The notes beneath the pieces were generated by a model. It saw only the letters and a program-made list of their open reading frames with translations, did not search any database and was not told the origin of the DNA. A program made the translations under genes and the position numbers. Of a stretch of 64,000 nucleotides of DNA, positions 48,728-61,745 are shown one piece after another (position 1 is the first letter of the stretch; every line of letters starts with the position of its first letter). The stretch comes from Thuidium tamariscinum (Eukaryota; Streptophyta; Bryopsida; Hypnales; Thuidiaceae): positions 37,000,821-37,064,820 of the forward strand of contig OX344750.2 of NCBI GenBank assembly GCA_947034885.2, in the 5' to 3' direction.

Positions 48728-50582
48728 GTGTCGCAGTCTACAAGATGTAGTGTAACTGTTGCCCAGGGACATTTCATGTGATACAATGAGGTCCTACTTT
48801 CATGTTACTAGGCATAATTGTAACCCTAATGGCTGCATTCGATTAATTTTAGACCCGTAATGGGCGACACCATCTCGGATAAGATTATGAGATGTGGCCA
48901 TGCTCTGCATACTCAATGCTGAGTTGCCACTTCTACAAAAATGGGCTCCATTGATAATTTGAAGCTAAGTGAAAAGAACAACAAAGGAGTTGAAAGTTGC
49001 GAAGAGTTCTGGACGCTTGGAAATTTTCAAAAATGATTCTGGACAATCGAGGAGGAGAATTTTGAGCTCTTCAGTAATCTTCCACGCCAACCAAAGATCG
49101 AGGTCAGCTGGCCAACTACTCCACACCTTGAAATTTCCCAGCTTGAGGCAATTGTCGATGACAAGCTCCTTCAAGTTTCGGGATTCCACTAATGCCTTCC
49201 TGAGGGACCGTCTTCGATCGAGATCGAGACTGTCACTCCAGCATTTGATCGACACTGCCCTGGCCACAAACCCATTTGATAAACAACAACAAATCATTAT
49301 TCACACACTTCTACGAGACGTACAGACCAGAATCTATCTGCAACCAAGTTCTTGGAGAAGTCTCAAATATACACATGACAAAGTAGAATTATGGTGAATT
49401 TCATTAAAATGGTGGTATTCGTGTGCCATTTTTGGCATATTCTGCGCCATTCTCAAGGAATATCGCCACTTTAACAAAGATCCAGATCCATTCCATAACA
49501 AACACGCACCAGATTGGGTCGTAACACGCTAAAGATCCAGTTCTTCCATTTCAAGAAGTCCCCTGCAAGAGTCTGGTTCTATGCATATCCAACTGCAAAC
49601 ATGCGAGCGTAAGGCTCTAGCTAGCTAACTGCAAGTTCATTAATGATTTCACAATGTCTTGCTGCGAAACACAACTAGTATAGTTTGATGAGTCTTGCCA
49701 GAGACACGAAGGCCAATCAGTTCATGCAGCACTACCCATTCAAATAGTAAAGGCCAGGGCCCTACAGCTCAGCCACTCAATCATCGGAGATCGAACTGTC
49801 TCGTTCGTTTCTTCTCGCAAACCAGTTGAGTTGCAAGAATTGTTTTGCTTATTTGTCCATTTGTTTGAGAGCAACCATTTCATCTCGTTTAAGGACTAGA
49901 GTTCTTCATATTAGTGTCATTGCATACTAGATTTCTTCACATGATTAACTGTATATTTCACCGGACAATGTCGATGCCAACATTCGCACAATGGGGGTCA
50001 TAAAAGATCATGCCCATTTGAGACCCATTCACACAACATTCGTTAGTAGTGGCATGGCACATATTGAGAGTAGTGTCAACTACGAATTTTTTTGAGAAAA
50101 ATCATCCCAAATCAAGCAAAATTTAAGCTCTGATATGCTCTCACATATTCTGGAGACACTAGCTCATTAGCTCGAGAATCTCATTCATATTCAACATGAG
50201 CGCAACTTTACGAAGTGTCTGGGATTCATTGTCATGACAAGCTAATTCAAAGGGTGCTCAGCAAGCCGGTTCCTAGAATGTTACTATGCAATAAACTAAC
50301 TTGCTTGAAATTCACTCACATACTTATGAAAAAGTTTACCCAAAATCTAAGCTAGAACCGCTAAGCAGAACAGAAGCACAAGTAAGTGCCCTTGGAATCC
50401 ATAGCATACCTTCTGTAAGTCCTATCATACAAAGACCAAAACCAAAACCCACGTATTCAATTTTCGTGTCATTAATTCACAAAGCTGTCCAAGAGTTTGA
50501 AATGTCATCTTCCAGGTCATAAAAACAAAGTACTGTCACGAAAGGAATACCAATTAACTGCTTTTTACTGTAAATCCAAGCT
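48728..50582. other. intergenic DNA, GC-balanced in parts
   Basis: No supported gene. The minus frame 48965-49297 has a leucine-rich-repeat-like line (NLKELVIDNCLKLGNF) but no repeated pattern, so it is left uncalled. Confidence 0.3.
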
Positions 50583-50640
50583 CAGCTTTCTGGAGCCTGG
50601 TGAGTGCATGATAGCCTGCGGTTGAGGCTCCAGAAAGCTG
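50583..50640. repeat. perfect 15-bp inverted repeat (hairpin)
   Basis: CAGCTTTCTGGAGCC (50583-50597) and GGCTCCAGAAAGCTG (50626-50640) around a 28-nt loop, in a GC-balanced stretch. Confidence 0.85.
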
Positions 50641-51734
50641 CATCACGGACAGAACGCCGCCCGGCTCTCAGTTCACCGGCCATGTTCCCCAAAGGCTGCC
50701 ACCGGCCGGCCGGAGCAAGCAAGCCCGAATTGAATTTGAATCTTCCAGGGAAGTTGCTCGGACTGATATGCACTGATGGATCGATCAATTACTAATCAAC
50801 TGCAGAAATGAAATGAAATGAAGCTCTAGACGTCATGGAGGTCTGGAACCAGCTGAGTCGGACAAGTAAGGAGCGACGGTCCATCGAAAGTGGCGATGGA
50901 GGTCGGGTACGTACGTCGTGGCATGGCGCTGCTTGGCATGGGGTCCGAAAACAGAGAACCAGGCATCGAGTGTGTTGAAGAAAGTAACGTCCGCTTGGAG
51001 TGGAGTGGAGAGGGTGCGGTGCTCCGTTGCTTACAGGCCACTTTAAATTAGGGTCCAGCTGTTGGCTAAATTTCAAAACCACCGAAATCAACCCATCGGA
51101 GTGCCTCGATCGTCACATTGGACCCATCAATCGGGCTCAAAGGTTTCATGTTGAAAGCTAGTCCGTCACTTTGAAAAGTCACATTGTCGCTTGTGTGGCG
51201 GCATTTCAGTGCCAAAAAATGGAACCCATATGCTAGAATTGGGTGGTCATGCATCCTTGACCCAATTTTTCCATTTGCACCCAATTCCAGTAGGTTGGTT
51301 CTGTGTTTGTAAAGTAGGGCAACTTGGAATTGGGCACGGTCCTCCACATAGAGTTGGAATTAGACTGTAGGGTTCACAATTAATTTGCAACTTTGGCCCC
51401 CAAGACCATCATCAGTTTTGATGTGCCATGATTTCATCCCCAAATTTCTCATCAACCCATGTTTTCATTCATTTGTTCTTTCCAACCCTAAATAACATCC
51501 AAAGATCTCATCAATGAATCCTTGTAACCTGATGATATTAATATTTTGACCAATCAGGTGTTGCACTGCAATGGGCTCCATTCTAGTTATCAATTACTCC
51601 GTACTGCACATCACATTCCTGTACTTGATTACTTTCTCTCTTGAAGACTTGAATCCCTTGAAATTCTGTGTATTTATTCTCTTTTCGCACATGGACATCA
51701 GAATGTAAGAGAAATTAAAGCTCTCACTTTTCTT
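50641..51734. other. intergenic DNA
   Basis: 50.6-51.05 kb is GC-rich with overlapping open frames on both strands but no motif; the rest is balanced. No gene called. Confidence 0.3.
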
Positions 51735-51910
51735 TTCTTTTTTTTGGCACATATAAAACGGAATTTCATTGCAAGGAGAAAAATACAAAGAGGCCAGCCG
51801 CGAGCGGCCTGGCGGAGAGGACTGACTACCAACCCCCCCCGGACCGACGGACTGGACACACGGCAAGAGCGGAGGAAAGTAGGGCGAAGCAGACGCAGAA
51901 CCATTGGGGC
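51735..51910 (-). mobile_element. probable 5'-truncated LINE, 3' tail
   Basis: On the minus strand a GC-rich segment ends TTTGTATTTTTCTCC, CAATGAAATTCCGTTTTATA, TGTGCC and an A-run. This resembles plant L1-type 3' ends, in which a short AT-rich tail precedes poly(A). No target duplication or reverse transcriptase is visible, so the call rests on tail style. Confidence 0.4.
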
Positions 51911-52163
51911 CGCACCGCGAACACTGTTTTTTCAACAAAACATGAATCAAGTATTCTTACTTCTTGTGTCAGAGTAGAAAAGTCAGGCCTGCAGATTGAA
52001 GGTGTTTGACTGTGCTAACTTACATTAATTGAATTTGCTCACTTCTCACTTCTCAGGTAGTTTTCTCTTCTTGCTCAGTCGTGCTGCAGGTTCTGCGCTG
52101 TAACTTAGTGCGGAGCGCATCGGAGTGCGTGTTCCTGAAACCATTGTTCTCGATCTAGTACAG

Positions 52164-52180
52164 TATATATATATATAATA
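52164..52180 (+). promoter_or_regulatory. possible TATA element
   Basis: An alternating TA run 17 bp long directly before a GC-balanced stretch and 159 bp before ATG 52339. It could equally be a microsatellite. Confidence 0.3.
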
Positions 52181-52338
52181 ATCGTGGGAGGGCAATACCA
52201 GTCTCCACTGAGACTCGCCTTCCACGGCAGAAAAATCCGTCCCAGATCATGCACAAGTTGGGACTCATTCCTCTCTCCAAAAGAGCTACAGTGTTCTCCA
52301 CCTGCGCTGCTTTTCTCGCCTAACGCTATTGCTACGAA

Positions 52339-52479
52339 ATGGTGGAGGTGCCAAGCTCGGAGAATGAAACGGTGGATGACCGCCGTGAATCTTCGAAAGG
52401 TGGAAAAGAGATCCTACAAAAGAGAGAGATGGGTGTCATAAGTTCTCAACCAACAACAATCAAGAACAATGGCTACGAG
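52339..52479 (+). CDS. possible first coding exon of an unrecognised gene (47 codons)
   Basis: ATG at 52339 opens MVEVPSSENETVDDRRESSK and runs in frame to NNGYEV, where GAG|GTAGGT offers a good splice donor at 52479/52480. The peptide is hydrophilic and charged, without a signal or membrane segment. GC content is coding-like and a TATA-like run lies upstream. No following exon is visible in the next 9 kb of AT-rich DNA, so it may be a broken gene, an exon before a very long intron, or chance. Family unknown. Confidence 0.3.
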
Positions 52480-52778
52480 GTAGGTGCTAGCATTCACCAA
52501 TTACATGCATGCATGCCAAATACAAAGAATGGAATCGTAGAATCAAATCTTCTTTTTTTCGAAAACCTAGAAATCGTCCACCAACACTTGCACCCACTTT
52601 CTTGATTTTTGAGACAATGTACAATTTTGGTAATCATATTCATTCAATGAACTACACCGGCCATACTCATGTGTGAATAAAATCTAAGATGGTGGACATA
52701 TATGAAAGTTGTAGTACACCACATATTGAACCTTATTGAAACTTTTTTAACTTGAAAGAAATTGTTGAATAAACTTAA

Positions 52779-52920
52779 CCCTTAAAGGACATCAAGGTTG
52801 AGAACAATAGATGACTTCAGTAATCATTAGAATGCATCTATTGGTTGAATAATCAAAGTAGTTTGCGGGACTCTAGAAGTGATTACTACGGTGTCATAGT
52901 GGGCCACGTCCTTCAAAGGC
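52779..52920. mobile_element. short TTAA-family MITE, about 142 bp
   Basis: TTAA then CCCTTAAAGGACATC at the left; the right end in reverse complement is GCCTTTGAAGGACGTG beside a degraded CTAA. The shortest family member seen. Confidence 0.5.
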
Positions 52921-55900
52921 TAATTGGATTTCAACATGAATCTCCCAAATTCAATTTGAACTCCACAATTGACTAGCTATAAAAAAAATTAAACCTTTTA
53001 CAATGTAGAGTTTGAGCAATGAATGAACATAAATATGTCCCTAGCTTACATAATCTTGGATTTCCAATCATTGAATTGTTGTAGATTCTTGAGATAGTTC
53101 TCTAATATTGGTATCGTATGAAAAGTAAAGGCCTTGCTTTGCAAATATTCTAAAATATAAACTAAACATGCAAGTATGTTTCATCTAAAAACTAGGTAAC
53201 TTTTCTAATTCGTTAAGCAATGCAACTTTGTTTCATCCATAAATCACATCTTACATATATATATCCTCGTGAATTGGCTACATTGTATTTGCATTCTTCT
53301 ACGACATTCTGTTTATTGAACCTATTGTGTTTTTAATATCACCTTTTACTAAAGGTGATGTCTTTTAGGTTCAAGAATCTAAAGCCATGATAACCATTTT
53401 TTTCAAATAGAATTATGAAGAAATGTAGTCCAAGATGACAAAGAATTATCCAAAATGACAACAACCATTTTCTCGCACCTTTATCTTATCAACTTATTGA
53501 AGCTTGTCAATTTTTTCTCAACTTATTGTTTTGACAATTTAAAACTTATTCTCTAAAATTTGTTCATAAAATTTGATTGGAGGCTTAAAATACCAAATTG
53601 ATTTTTTGAGATGAAACTTGGTTTGATTTCCCACATTTTCTTAGTTCAAAGGTTTTTGTAAAAAGATATTTTACTATGCCTAAATGAGGTCTGGAATTTC
53701 ACTTTTAACTTAATTCCTATTTCAATTTGAACTATGAGTAGTTGAACTTCTACAACTTTTAAACTGTATAGCCCACATGGGTTGTTCTACCTATTATCAC
53801 CCCATGAGTATATAAAGAGCTTCTCCCCTCCATTCTAACCATAAAAAATACATGTCTCATGGAGCAAAGCAAGGTAATGGAGGAATTCTATGTACTCCTT
53901 ATCTTTGATGTTCAATATTTGGAAGTTAAATTTAAAACAAATTAAATTTTGTCATTTTGTCTTTTGCAAAAAGGGAGACACTTTGGTGATTGCTAATTAA
54001 TTAAGAGTCATATCAACATGGCAATGGGCCTATTCACAAAGGAGGATGTAGGAGAATGAAAGTTGACAATTTTTTTTTTTAACAAAGTAACAAAAAGTGT
54101 CAAAATTTTCTCAAATAATTTGCCAAATCAACACATTTTCACTGACAAGGCAATTGACAAATTTTTGTCAATTTACTATCAATTAGTACACATAAATCCT
54201 TGTAGTGTAGATTATTATTTGACATGAAGTCCATATATTCAAGAAGATGTGTCTTTGATTGATGAAAATGTGGCAATATGTACACACATTTCCTTGTAAA
54301 ACACAAATGGATTGTGTCATCTAATTTCAAGGGCTCAATCATGAGTAGAATTTAGGCACTACTATTCTTTTTTCATTTTTTTTCATTAGACAATCATTTA
54401 TTGAATAAGAAAGAAATGTCAATTTTCTAATTCAAGCCTTTTTGAGAAGTGGCAATCAAATATTACATTCACAAAGAAGGATCATATCTAGTATTCATAA
54501 ATAAATATTGTTAAATTGAGATACTTTTAAATGTCATGTATCTACTATCTTTGAGTGAAGGCACTTGCAATTGATATGACACAAGGCACAAGCAATTTGT
54601 CACATGCTAAATTACCTAGATATTGTTGTCAAAAAATAATTGTGAATATGCACAAGAATATAAGTGAGCTTCAAGCTATAAAATTAATTCCTTCATATGT
54701 CAATTCATTTTTAAATTTAGAACTTTGATAAAGATGAATCATAAACAAAAATTTGGAAAAATAATTTGGTATTGGGATAAGTTGCATGGTACAAACCAAT
54801 GCACCAATTTTCATATCACAATGTACTATTTTAAGTCTTTTAAATTTTTTTGAAGATTTCAAATCATCACCTGTAATTATATTGTGACCCATTACAATTC
54901 TATAATTTTTTAATGCAAAAAAATCATGAAATAATTTATTGAAAAATTGAAAATTTTGTGAAAAAATTAGATTTTATAATTTAAATGAGGCATTTAGACA
55001 ATAATCAATCTATTGTTACACTCCTTTCCAACCCAAAAACTTGAAAGAAAATTAGTTTGTAAGTAGACTATTGATGCTAATTTTTTTCAAAAGATATACG
55101 CTTTGAATAAATAATAAGTATATATCTATTTCTACCTTTGGATAAAATTATTTTTTAAATTCATATTCATTAGATGGTTCATTATTTTTCTACCATATAG
55201 ATGATTTAAATTTTAGGATGTATTGTTAATAAAAATCTTTAGGTGTTTTTTGTAATGAAAATTCAAATATAGAATTAGATTTTTTCCCTCAAAGTATTTG
55301 CATTCTTAGGCAAAATTTTATTAAATGATTAGTTTTAGAATTCTAAATCTTTAAGATAATTTGATTCTATAGACTATATTTTTTGTTTATATAGACTCTT
55401 TATGTAAATATTAATTTAATTTAATCCAATGCTAAATAATTTCTTAAATGATTAAAAAAACAATTGTTGACAATTGAGTTATTTGTAAAGTCCCCCCCAC
55501 TTTGGGCATGACTTTTTTTTGAAGTTGAGAAGGCAACTATAGTTGAAGCGTCAAACTTTTCTGCAAAGATACTTATGTCACACAACTTCAAAAATAGGGA
55601 CCAAATGTTTTTAGGCACCATTTTGATGGAAAAATAAGTTTCATATCCACTTTTATTTTGACTTTTTTAACTCAAGCGGCTTTTTCACAAAACTCATGGG
55701 TTTAAACCCCACTTTAGTGTACTTTACAAATAACTCAAATGTAAATAGCACTTTTCATGGAGTGCACAAGAGTGAACAAAGAGTTGTCTACAAATTGCAC
55801 ACCCATAGCTTGCAACCACCCTTGATTTATAAATAAAGTTATAGATTCTAAATTTTCGCATTACAATTGTATAGTTTAATTTGCAATGGATATCATCAAT

Positions 55901-56904
55901 ATTTACAAAGAAGATTTAGAATCTAAAACTCAAAATTTCTTCTATATTTGATTACATCTTTAAAATTTTCAATTTTAGAGTTAGTTTTTAAAAATTATTT
56001 GTAATTGTAAAATTATAAATACAATTATTAATTTTCATTTATTCAAAAATTAAAAAGCTAAGTTTGTACTACTCTTTCACTAATAATAACTCAATTTAAG
56101 ATTTCAAACTTTGAAAATGAAAGATTTTAATAATTCTATAAATCAGTTTGGAAATTTAAATTCCAATAATTATCTTAGGTTATTTTTGAAATTTAATAGT
56201 AGCTATATAAATAAATAATCTTTATAAAAATATTATTTTAACAAAGTTTTTAGAATCAAATGGAAGACTTCTTTTTTTCCTTTAATAACTAATTTTGTTT
56301 AATGTGATTTAACTCACATAGATATGCATTATCTATTTTGTGATGATATTGTTTGAATACGTTATATTATGAACGAGGATGATTTGTTTTTAGGATAATA
56401 TGATTTTTCCATTCATTATAAGGTGATTCATTCATGCAAGAGTGTTTTTTGTGCATAAAGTGATGCATGGGATTATAAGAAATTGTTCTCTTAATATATG
56501 TAGAAAGTACATAAAATACATGAGTCTCCAAAAAATTGATAATTCATTGATGAATAACATGGTATTCAATTAAAATGAATGTTACATTGAACAAAAATTT
56601 AGGTATATAGATACTTATTGAGCATTGTTTCACTCAAAGAATAATTGAAGGTTACATTTTTATCACTTCAAAATGAAAGAATAATCAAATTCCATTCTAT
56701 AACATTTCATTTTGTCATTGCAATTTGGTAATGCTCATGGCTTTATAGCCCCAATATGTTTGATCAATTTGAGGCTACTTTGGCAAACAACCCTTCTAAG
56801 GGCATTTAGTTTTTTGAATGAAACTATTGCACCCTCCACTGTTGCCACTACCAAATAAAAGTGGAAGTAATATTCTAATCTTATTAAATCATAAAAACTT
56901 TGAA
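52921..56904. other. AT-rich intergenic DNA
   Basis: No gene seen. A hairpin of about 12 bp, ATATCACCTTT..AAAGGTGATGT, lies at 53336-53362, bracketed by GAACCTA and TTAGGTTC. Confidence 0.35.
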
Positions 56905-57075
56905 ATTCAATAAATTTCACATTATAGGTCTAAATGCCACAAAACAATGGCCATACAATCTTTCTTGTATCTTTGACAATACCAAGAATACAATCCAAGG
57001 TTGTATAGTCCCAGAAGATCCCACCATATCAAACAAAACAAAACAAAACAATTGAACAACCTAACTTAAGGTATG
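56905..57075. repeat. copy of the 14.7-15.5 kb repeat
   Basis: Shares CACAAAACAA, AATACCAAGAATAC, a run of AAACAAAACA and CCTAACTTAAGGTAT in the same order as the units at 15375-15540 and 14719-14880. Confidence 0.6.
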
Positions 57076-58451
57076 AATGTCCTATAATCTTCTAAGATGA
57101 AAGTCTAAATCTCCTTAAATTCAAAAAATTTAGTTTCTTATTCTTTTATCTGTTAAAGTGGTTTTGTTTTTTAATTTGTAATAATTTGTGGTGCTTTCAA
57201 ATATATGTAAATGTAAATTTTCCAATTTTTATTGCTTGCTTTCAAAAACTTGTGGCAATTTGTGGTGGTGTAGGTGAATATTTGAAGCCAAAATGAAGCC
57301 AAAAAGAAAGACAAAATTTTCTAAAGGTCCTTGAGAGCATCATTTTCTTAGAAGTTCAATTGTATTTAGATCATAGCTTTAATAAACAATCTTTTCAATC
57401 AAATTGATTAAATAATAAAATGAAAATCTTTAAAAACTACCATGATTTGAATTAAATATTTTGAACTTAGAAAAAAAATTTAAGTGAAAATTAAAAACAT
57501 TCAATATACATTTAACTTTGTGTAAACTTTTTACTTTTTTATTTAGACTTTTATTGATTAACATTGGTCATAGATATAATTTATAATATTTTTAGAATAT
57601 TATATGTATATAATATATAATATAAAAGATAGATCAAATTTCACAATTTTTCACTTAAGAATCACTCTTAATTTCTTTAGATTTACATTTCCTCTTGATG
57701 TTTTTGGATATTTGAACTATTTTTTGGTCTTGTAGGAATTTATGCTTTAAAATATTCAAATCCCAAGGCATTCAATGAGTGTTAGACTTGACTTAATAAA
57801 TAGGTGTGTTTGAATATAGGATCTTTACATAAAACAAAGGAACAAATTTGAAACTATTTCTTCTACCATGAGGGTATCAACAAAGCCATTCATAGCAATA
57901 TGATTAATAATGAGTATTCAAAAATTAATGTTTTTTTTTAATTTTAAAAATAGCATAGCACCCACTTGATTTGAATGTATTGCTTGAGAATATCCAAGGC
58001 TAATGATTTTCTAGCAAAATTAGGTTTGAAGGAGATGGAGCTAACCTTATACATTTAATGCACAATGTTGATTGCTCAAAAGTTGAGAATATAAAATCAT
58101 AAATGGTTTAGGATTGTAATAAAATCCCCACCATGTTTTTGGAATGTATATATGTAGAAATTAATAGTAAAGTTGTAGTTTACAAAGTTAGTGGTTTTGT
58201 TCTTTCATGTCAAGAGGTGTTGGAAACTTGGTTGGAAAACAAAATATTCCTACAAATATAATCCATTCTATAAAGAACCAAAAATAAATTTGAATAAGTG
58301 CCCCCTCTTTTAATTATATAGTCTTAGCACATTTTAGATAACAAAATAGGCTATCTTATATTCAAAAAAATAATAATATTCCCTTCCAACATACCCCTTC
58401 CAAATACCCCTTCCACGTGTCCATTGGACTCATGTACTATACAAACTTTAC
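57076..58451. other. AT-rich intergenic DNA
   Basis: Nothing recognised. Confidence 0.3.
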
Positions 58452-59260
58452 ATGTATTCGGCCCCTAGAGATTCAAATGTATTTGTAAGGTAATGCACAG
58501 TCATTTTTATACAAATTGCAATAATTTCAAGAACTCATAAACACAAAAATACTTTTAATAAGTTTAATATGGTGTATATATATATACATTCTTATTATCC
58601 TTCCAATCATATAGCCTCCTAGATATTTCAATATCACTTCATTGTTCCTTATATGTATTGGGCCCCTAGAGATTCAAATGTATTTGTAAGGTAATGCACA
58701 ATCATTTTCATACAAATTGCAATAATTTCAAGAACTCATAAACACAAACATACTTTTAATAAGTTTAATATGGTGTATATATATACACATTTTTGTTATC
58801 CCTCCAATCATATAGCCTTCTAGATATTCCAATATCACTTCATTGTTCCTTATATGTATTGGGCCAGTAGAGATTCAAATGTATTTGTAAGGTAATGCAC
58901 ATTCATTTTTATACAAATTGCAATAATTTCAAGAACTCATAAACACAAACATATTTTCAATAAATTTAATATGGTGTATATATATACACATTTTTGTTAT
59001 CCTTCCAATCATATAGCCTCCTCGATATTCCAATATCACTTCATTGTTCCTTACATGTATTGGGCCCCTAGAGATTCAAATGTATTTGTAAGGTAATGCA
59101 CAATCATTTTCATACAAATTGCAATAATTTCAAGAACTCATAAACACAAACATACTTTCAATAAGTTTAATATGGTGTATATATACATACATTGTTGTTA
59201 TCCTTCCAATCATATAGCCTCCTAAATATTCCAATATCACTTCATTCTTCCTTATTGTAT
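58452..59260. repeat. 201-bp tandem array, four copies
   Basis: The landmark GCCCCTAGAG (GCCAGTAGAG in copy 3) falls at 58461, 58662, 58863 and 59064: an exact 201-bp period. Each unit contains GATTCAAATGTATTTGTAAG, CAAGAACTCATAAACACAAA, a short TA run and CAATATCACTTCATT. Units differ by only a few substitutions. Confidence 0.95.
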
Positions 59261-61250
59261 TGTGATGTAAAAGAAAAGTGAAAAAATTATGCACAATTTT
59301 ATGGTATATAAGAAGATAAAGTCTCTCTCTCTCTATTAAAGGTAGCCAAACTACCCTTAAGGATTTTGAAATAATTGACATGTGTTGGCTAGTATCCAAA
59401 TACTAGTTCTTTCAATGAGACTTTTGGTCAATTATTGTAGTTACACAAGAACTCAACATAGGCTAATTTGAATTGAAAAGTGTACTAAAAGGCACACGTT
59501 TCATTCTCATTTTAGATAGACTTGAAAGGTATTAGAATAGTTCTCATTTTGTTGTTGTATTACAAATAGATTTTGATAATCTAATGAAAATAAGGTAAAA
59601 GTACTTAAGACCATCACTCCTGCTGAGAATAGAATACAAAACAAAATAGCAAAGCAACAAGAAACTCAAAATACACTCAAAGAATAATAATCTTCATTAG
59701 GGAGTTTGAAGTATATACAATGGAAGAAAGGAGAGAGACAATGAATAGTCGTCTTCTCCTATTGGTCATGAGGAATTCACCTAATCTTCATGACATGTGT
59801 CACTCACCACATTATGGTGAGCATTCACACTACGTTCTTAACAACTCCAATGGCTTTGATTATTAAGGACCAAGAGTGTTTTTTAAGAGATTATCAAAAC
59901 TTCCATTCTTTAGTATACTAACTGAAACTGTCTTTTATTTTGAGCTTCAATTGTACAAAGTGTCATGGGCTTTTAATGTGTGAAAAAAATCAGCCCATTT
60001 GATTATATAGATCTATAGTTTACAGTGTTTGAAGTGAGAAAAAAAAACTTCTTTTCATTCTTGCAAAGTAGAATCAACAAACTTTGAGTATATTAGAGTA
60101 AAATTTTTGCTCTACAAAAGTTAAGCCTCTATTCCATCAAGCACTAAATCTTACTAGATAGACTTGTGCAAAATTTAAAAGCAAATAATGAATATTACTT
60201 ACTATAAATCACCCTACAATGTAAGAAAGTCAAATAACCTTGCAATATTCTAGTCATTTTTTGATGTTTTTTTATGCAATAGAAATTTTTTGCACTAAAT
60301 GTATTTTTTTCATATTATATCATGTTGGTTACATATAGTCATGCCAAATTTTAAAAGTGTTGAAGAATTTAGCAAAAGATGTCCAAATTGCCTTACTTGC
60401 TTTTCTTTTAGGTAGCACGACTTTTGCTTAGGGCATCTAATTGGAGTTATTTTTACATTCTCACAAGGGGTTGGATATCTCCATCTTGTGTTAAAATTTC
60501 AAAATGGATATGTTCATACTATACATCATCATCACCTACCTAAATTATAATTGACCTTTGAATTAACATTCACTCTTTTATGGGTTAAAACTATTAATAT
60601 GAAAATGACTTCAATTTTTGACATGAAATAGTACAGTAGTTATAGAAATGAATATTGTTAAATGATCTTCATCCTATTCAACATTAATCAATAAAAGACA
60701 AAGTGAATGTGTTTTTTTGTTAATAAAATTTTCCTAATTATCTCAAACTTAACTTATGCTACCACATATTTTCAAATATTCCTATATCGATAGTTGATAA
60801 GGAAAGTTCACTAGTTCTATTAAAAAATATTGGATAGAATTGCATAGCAACAAAAAAGACTTAAAAAAATTTAATGTCCTATCATTGTTCTTTTACTAAA
60901 CATGTTCTATTTGGAGATAAATGGAGATGAAAGTAAAAACTTGCTTTATATTTCATAATTGGTTCATTTGGAATATCTTAACCAACCTCTCCCAATTACC
61001 GCCATTGGGAGCCTTCAATTCCAAATTCGAATCCTCAAGTTTTCGGAATTATTATCCGAGGTAAATATTAAGCTCTCACGGATGAAAAGATAGATGAAAA
61101 AGATGGATGAAAAGATCGGCCATGAGGGCGGCAATGAATTCAGTTCTCCCTCCGCCGGCAGTGAGGCCTGCGATTTCCCCCCTTGTAAGATCGTCTGAAA
61201 AAATATCCGACGTTTCCACTGCTCTCTGCCTGTCTCATCACGAGGCTACC
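59261..61250. other. AT-rich intergenic DNA then promoter-side DNA
   Basis: No gene seen to about 60980; from there GC rises towards the SPIRAL1-like gene. No TATA box stands out. Confidence 0.35.
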
Positions 61251-61745
61251 CAGTACCCACCCTAACCCAAGCCTTGCAGTCCCTCTTTGTCCCACTGCCT
61301 TCACTTCGCTTCTCCACCGCCCTCACTTCCGCGCTCTTCCTTGTCTCTGTTCTTCTCCTTCCACTTCGGCATTCAGGTGCACCGCCTCCCCCGGCTTCTT
61401 CTGTCATTGTGCATGTTCTTCGTGCTCTCTCTGGTGCCGTATTTCCATTGGAGTTGGAGTTTTGCTGCTTACTGCATTTGGTGGGACCATGGGAAGATCC
61501 GGGGATGTTAGAGGAGGTTATGCATTTGATGGAGCGTTCGAGAAGAAGGATGTAGAATTGTGGTTGCAAGATCTGTGAGCATGAGGGTTGCATTTAGGGA
61601 GATCAACGGAGAGGTGGAATGTAGGGGTCGATGTGGAGGGGCATGTTTGATCTTTTATCTGACAGCTTATGTGATTTGAGGTCAGATCTTGTGGGCTTAT
61701 GGGTGCTTCTTTTGGTGAAGCAGATCAAAGCAAGAAGCAGGAGCA
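61251..61745 (+). promoter_or_regulatory. probable 5' leader or promoter of the SPIRAL1-like gene
   Basis: Pyrimidine-rich, GC-balanced. A leader intron is possible (donor CAG|GTGCACC at about 61376, acceptor AAGCAG near 61740) but unproven. The open frames here are not counted as genes. Confidence 0.35.

Noticed and set aside
48965-49297. Leucine-rich-repeat-like fragment on the minus strand
   Set aside because: One LxxLxIxxCxxL line does not make a repeat; an equally long frame exists on the other strand.
61274-61555. 93-codon frame upstream of the SPIRAL1-like gene
   Set aside because: It has no ATG at its start and lies in the likely leader; the only internal ATGs near its end add nothing recognisable.
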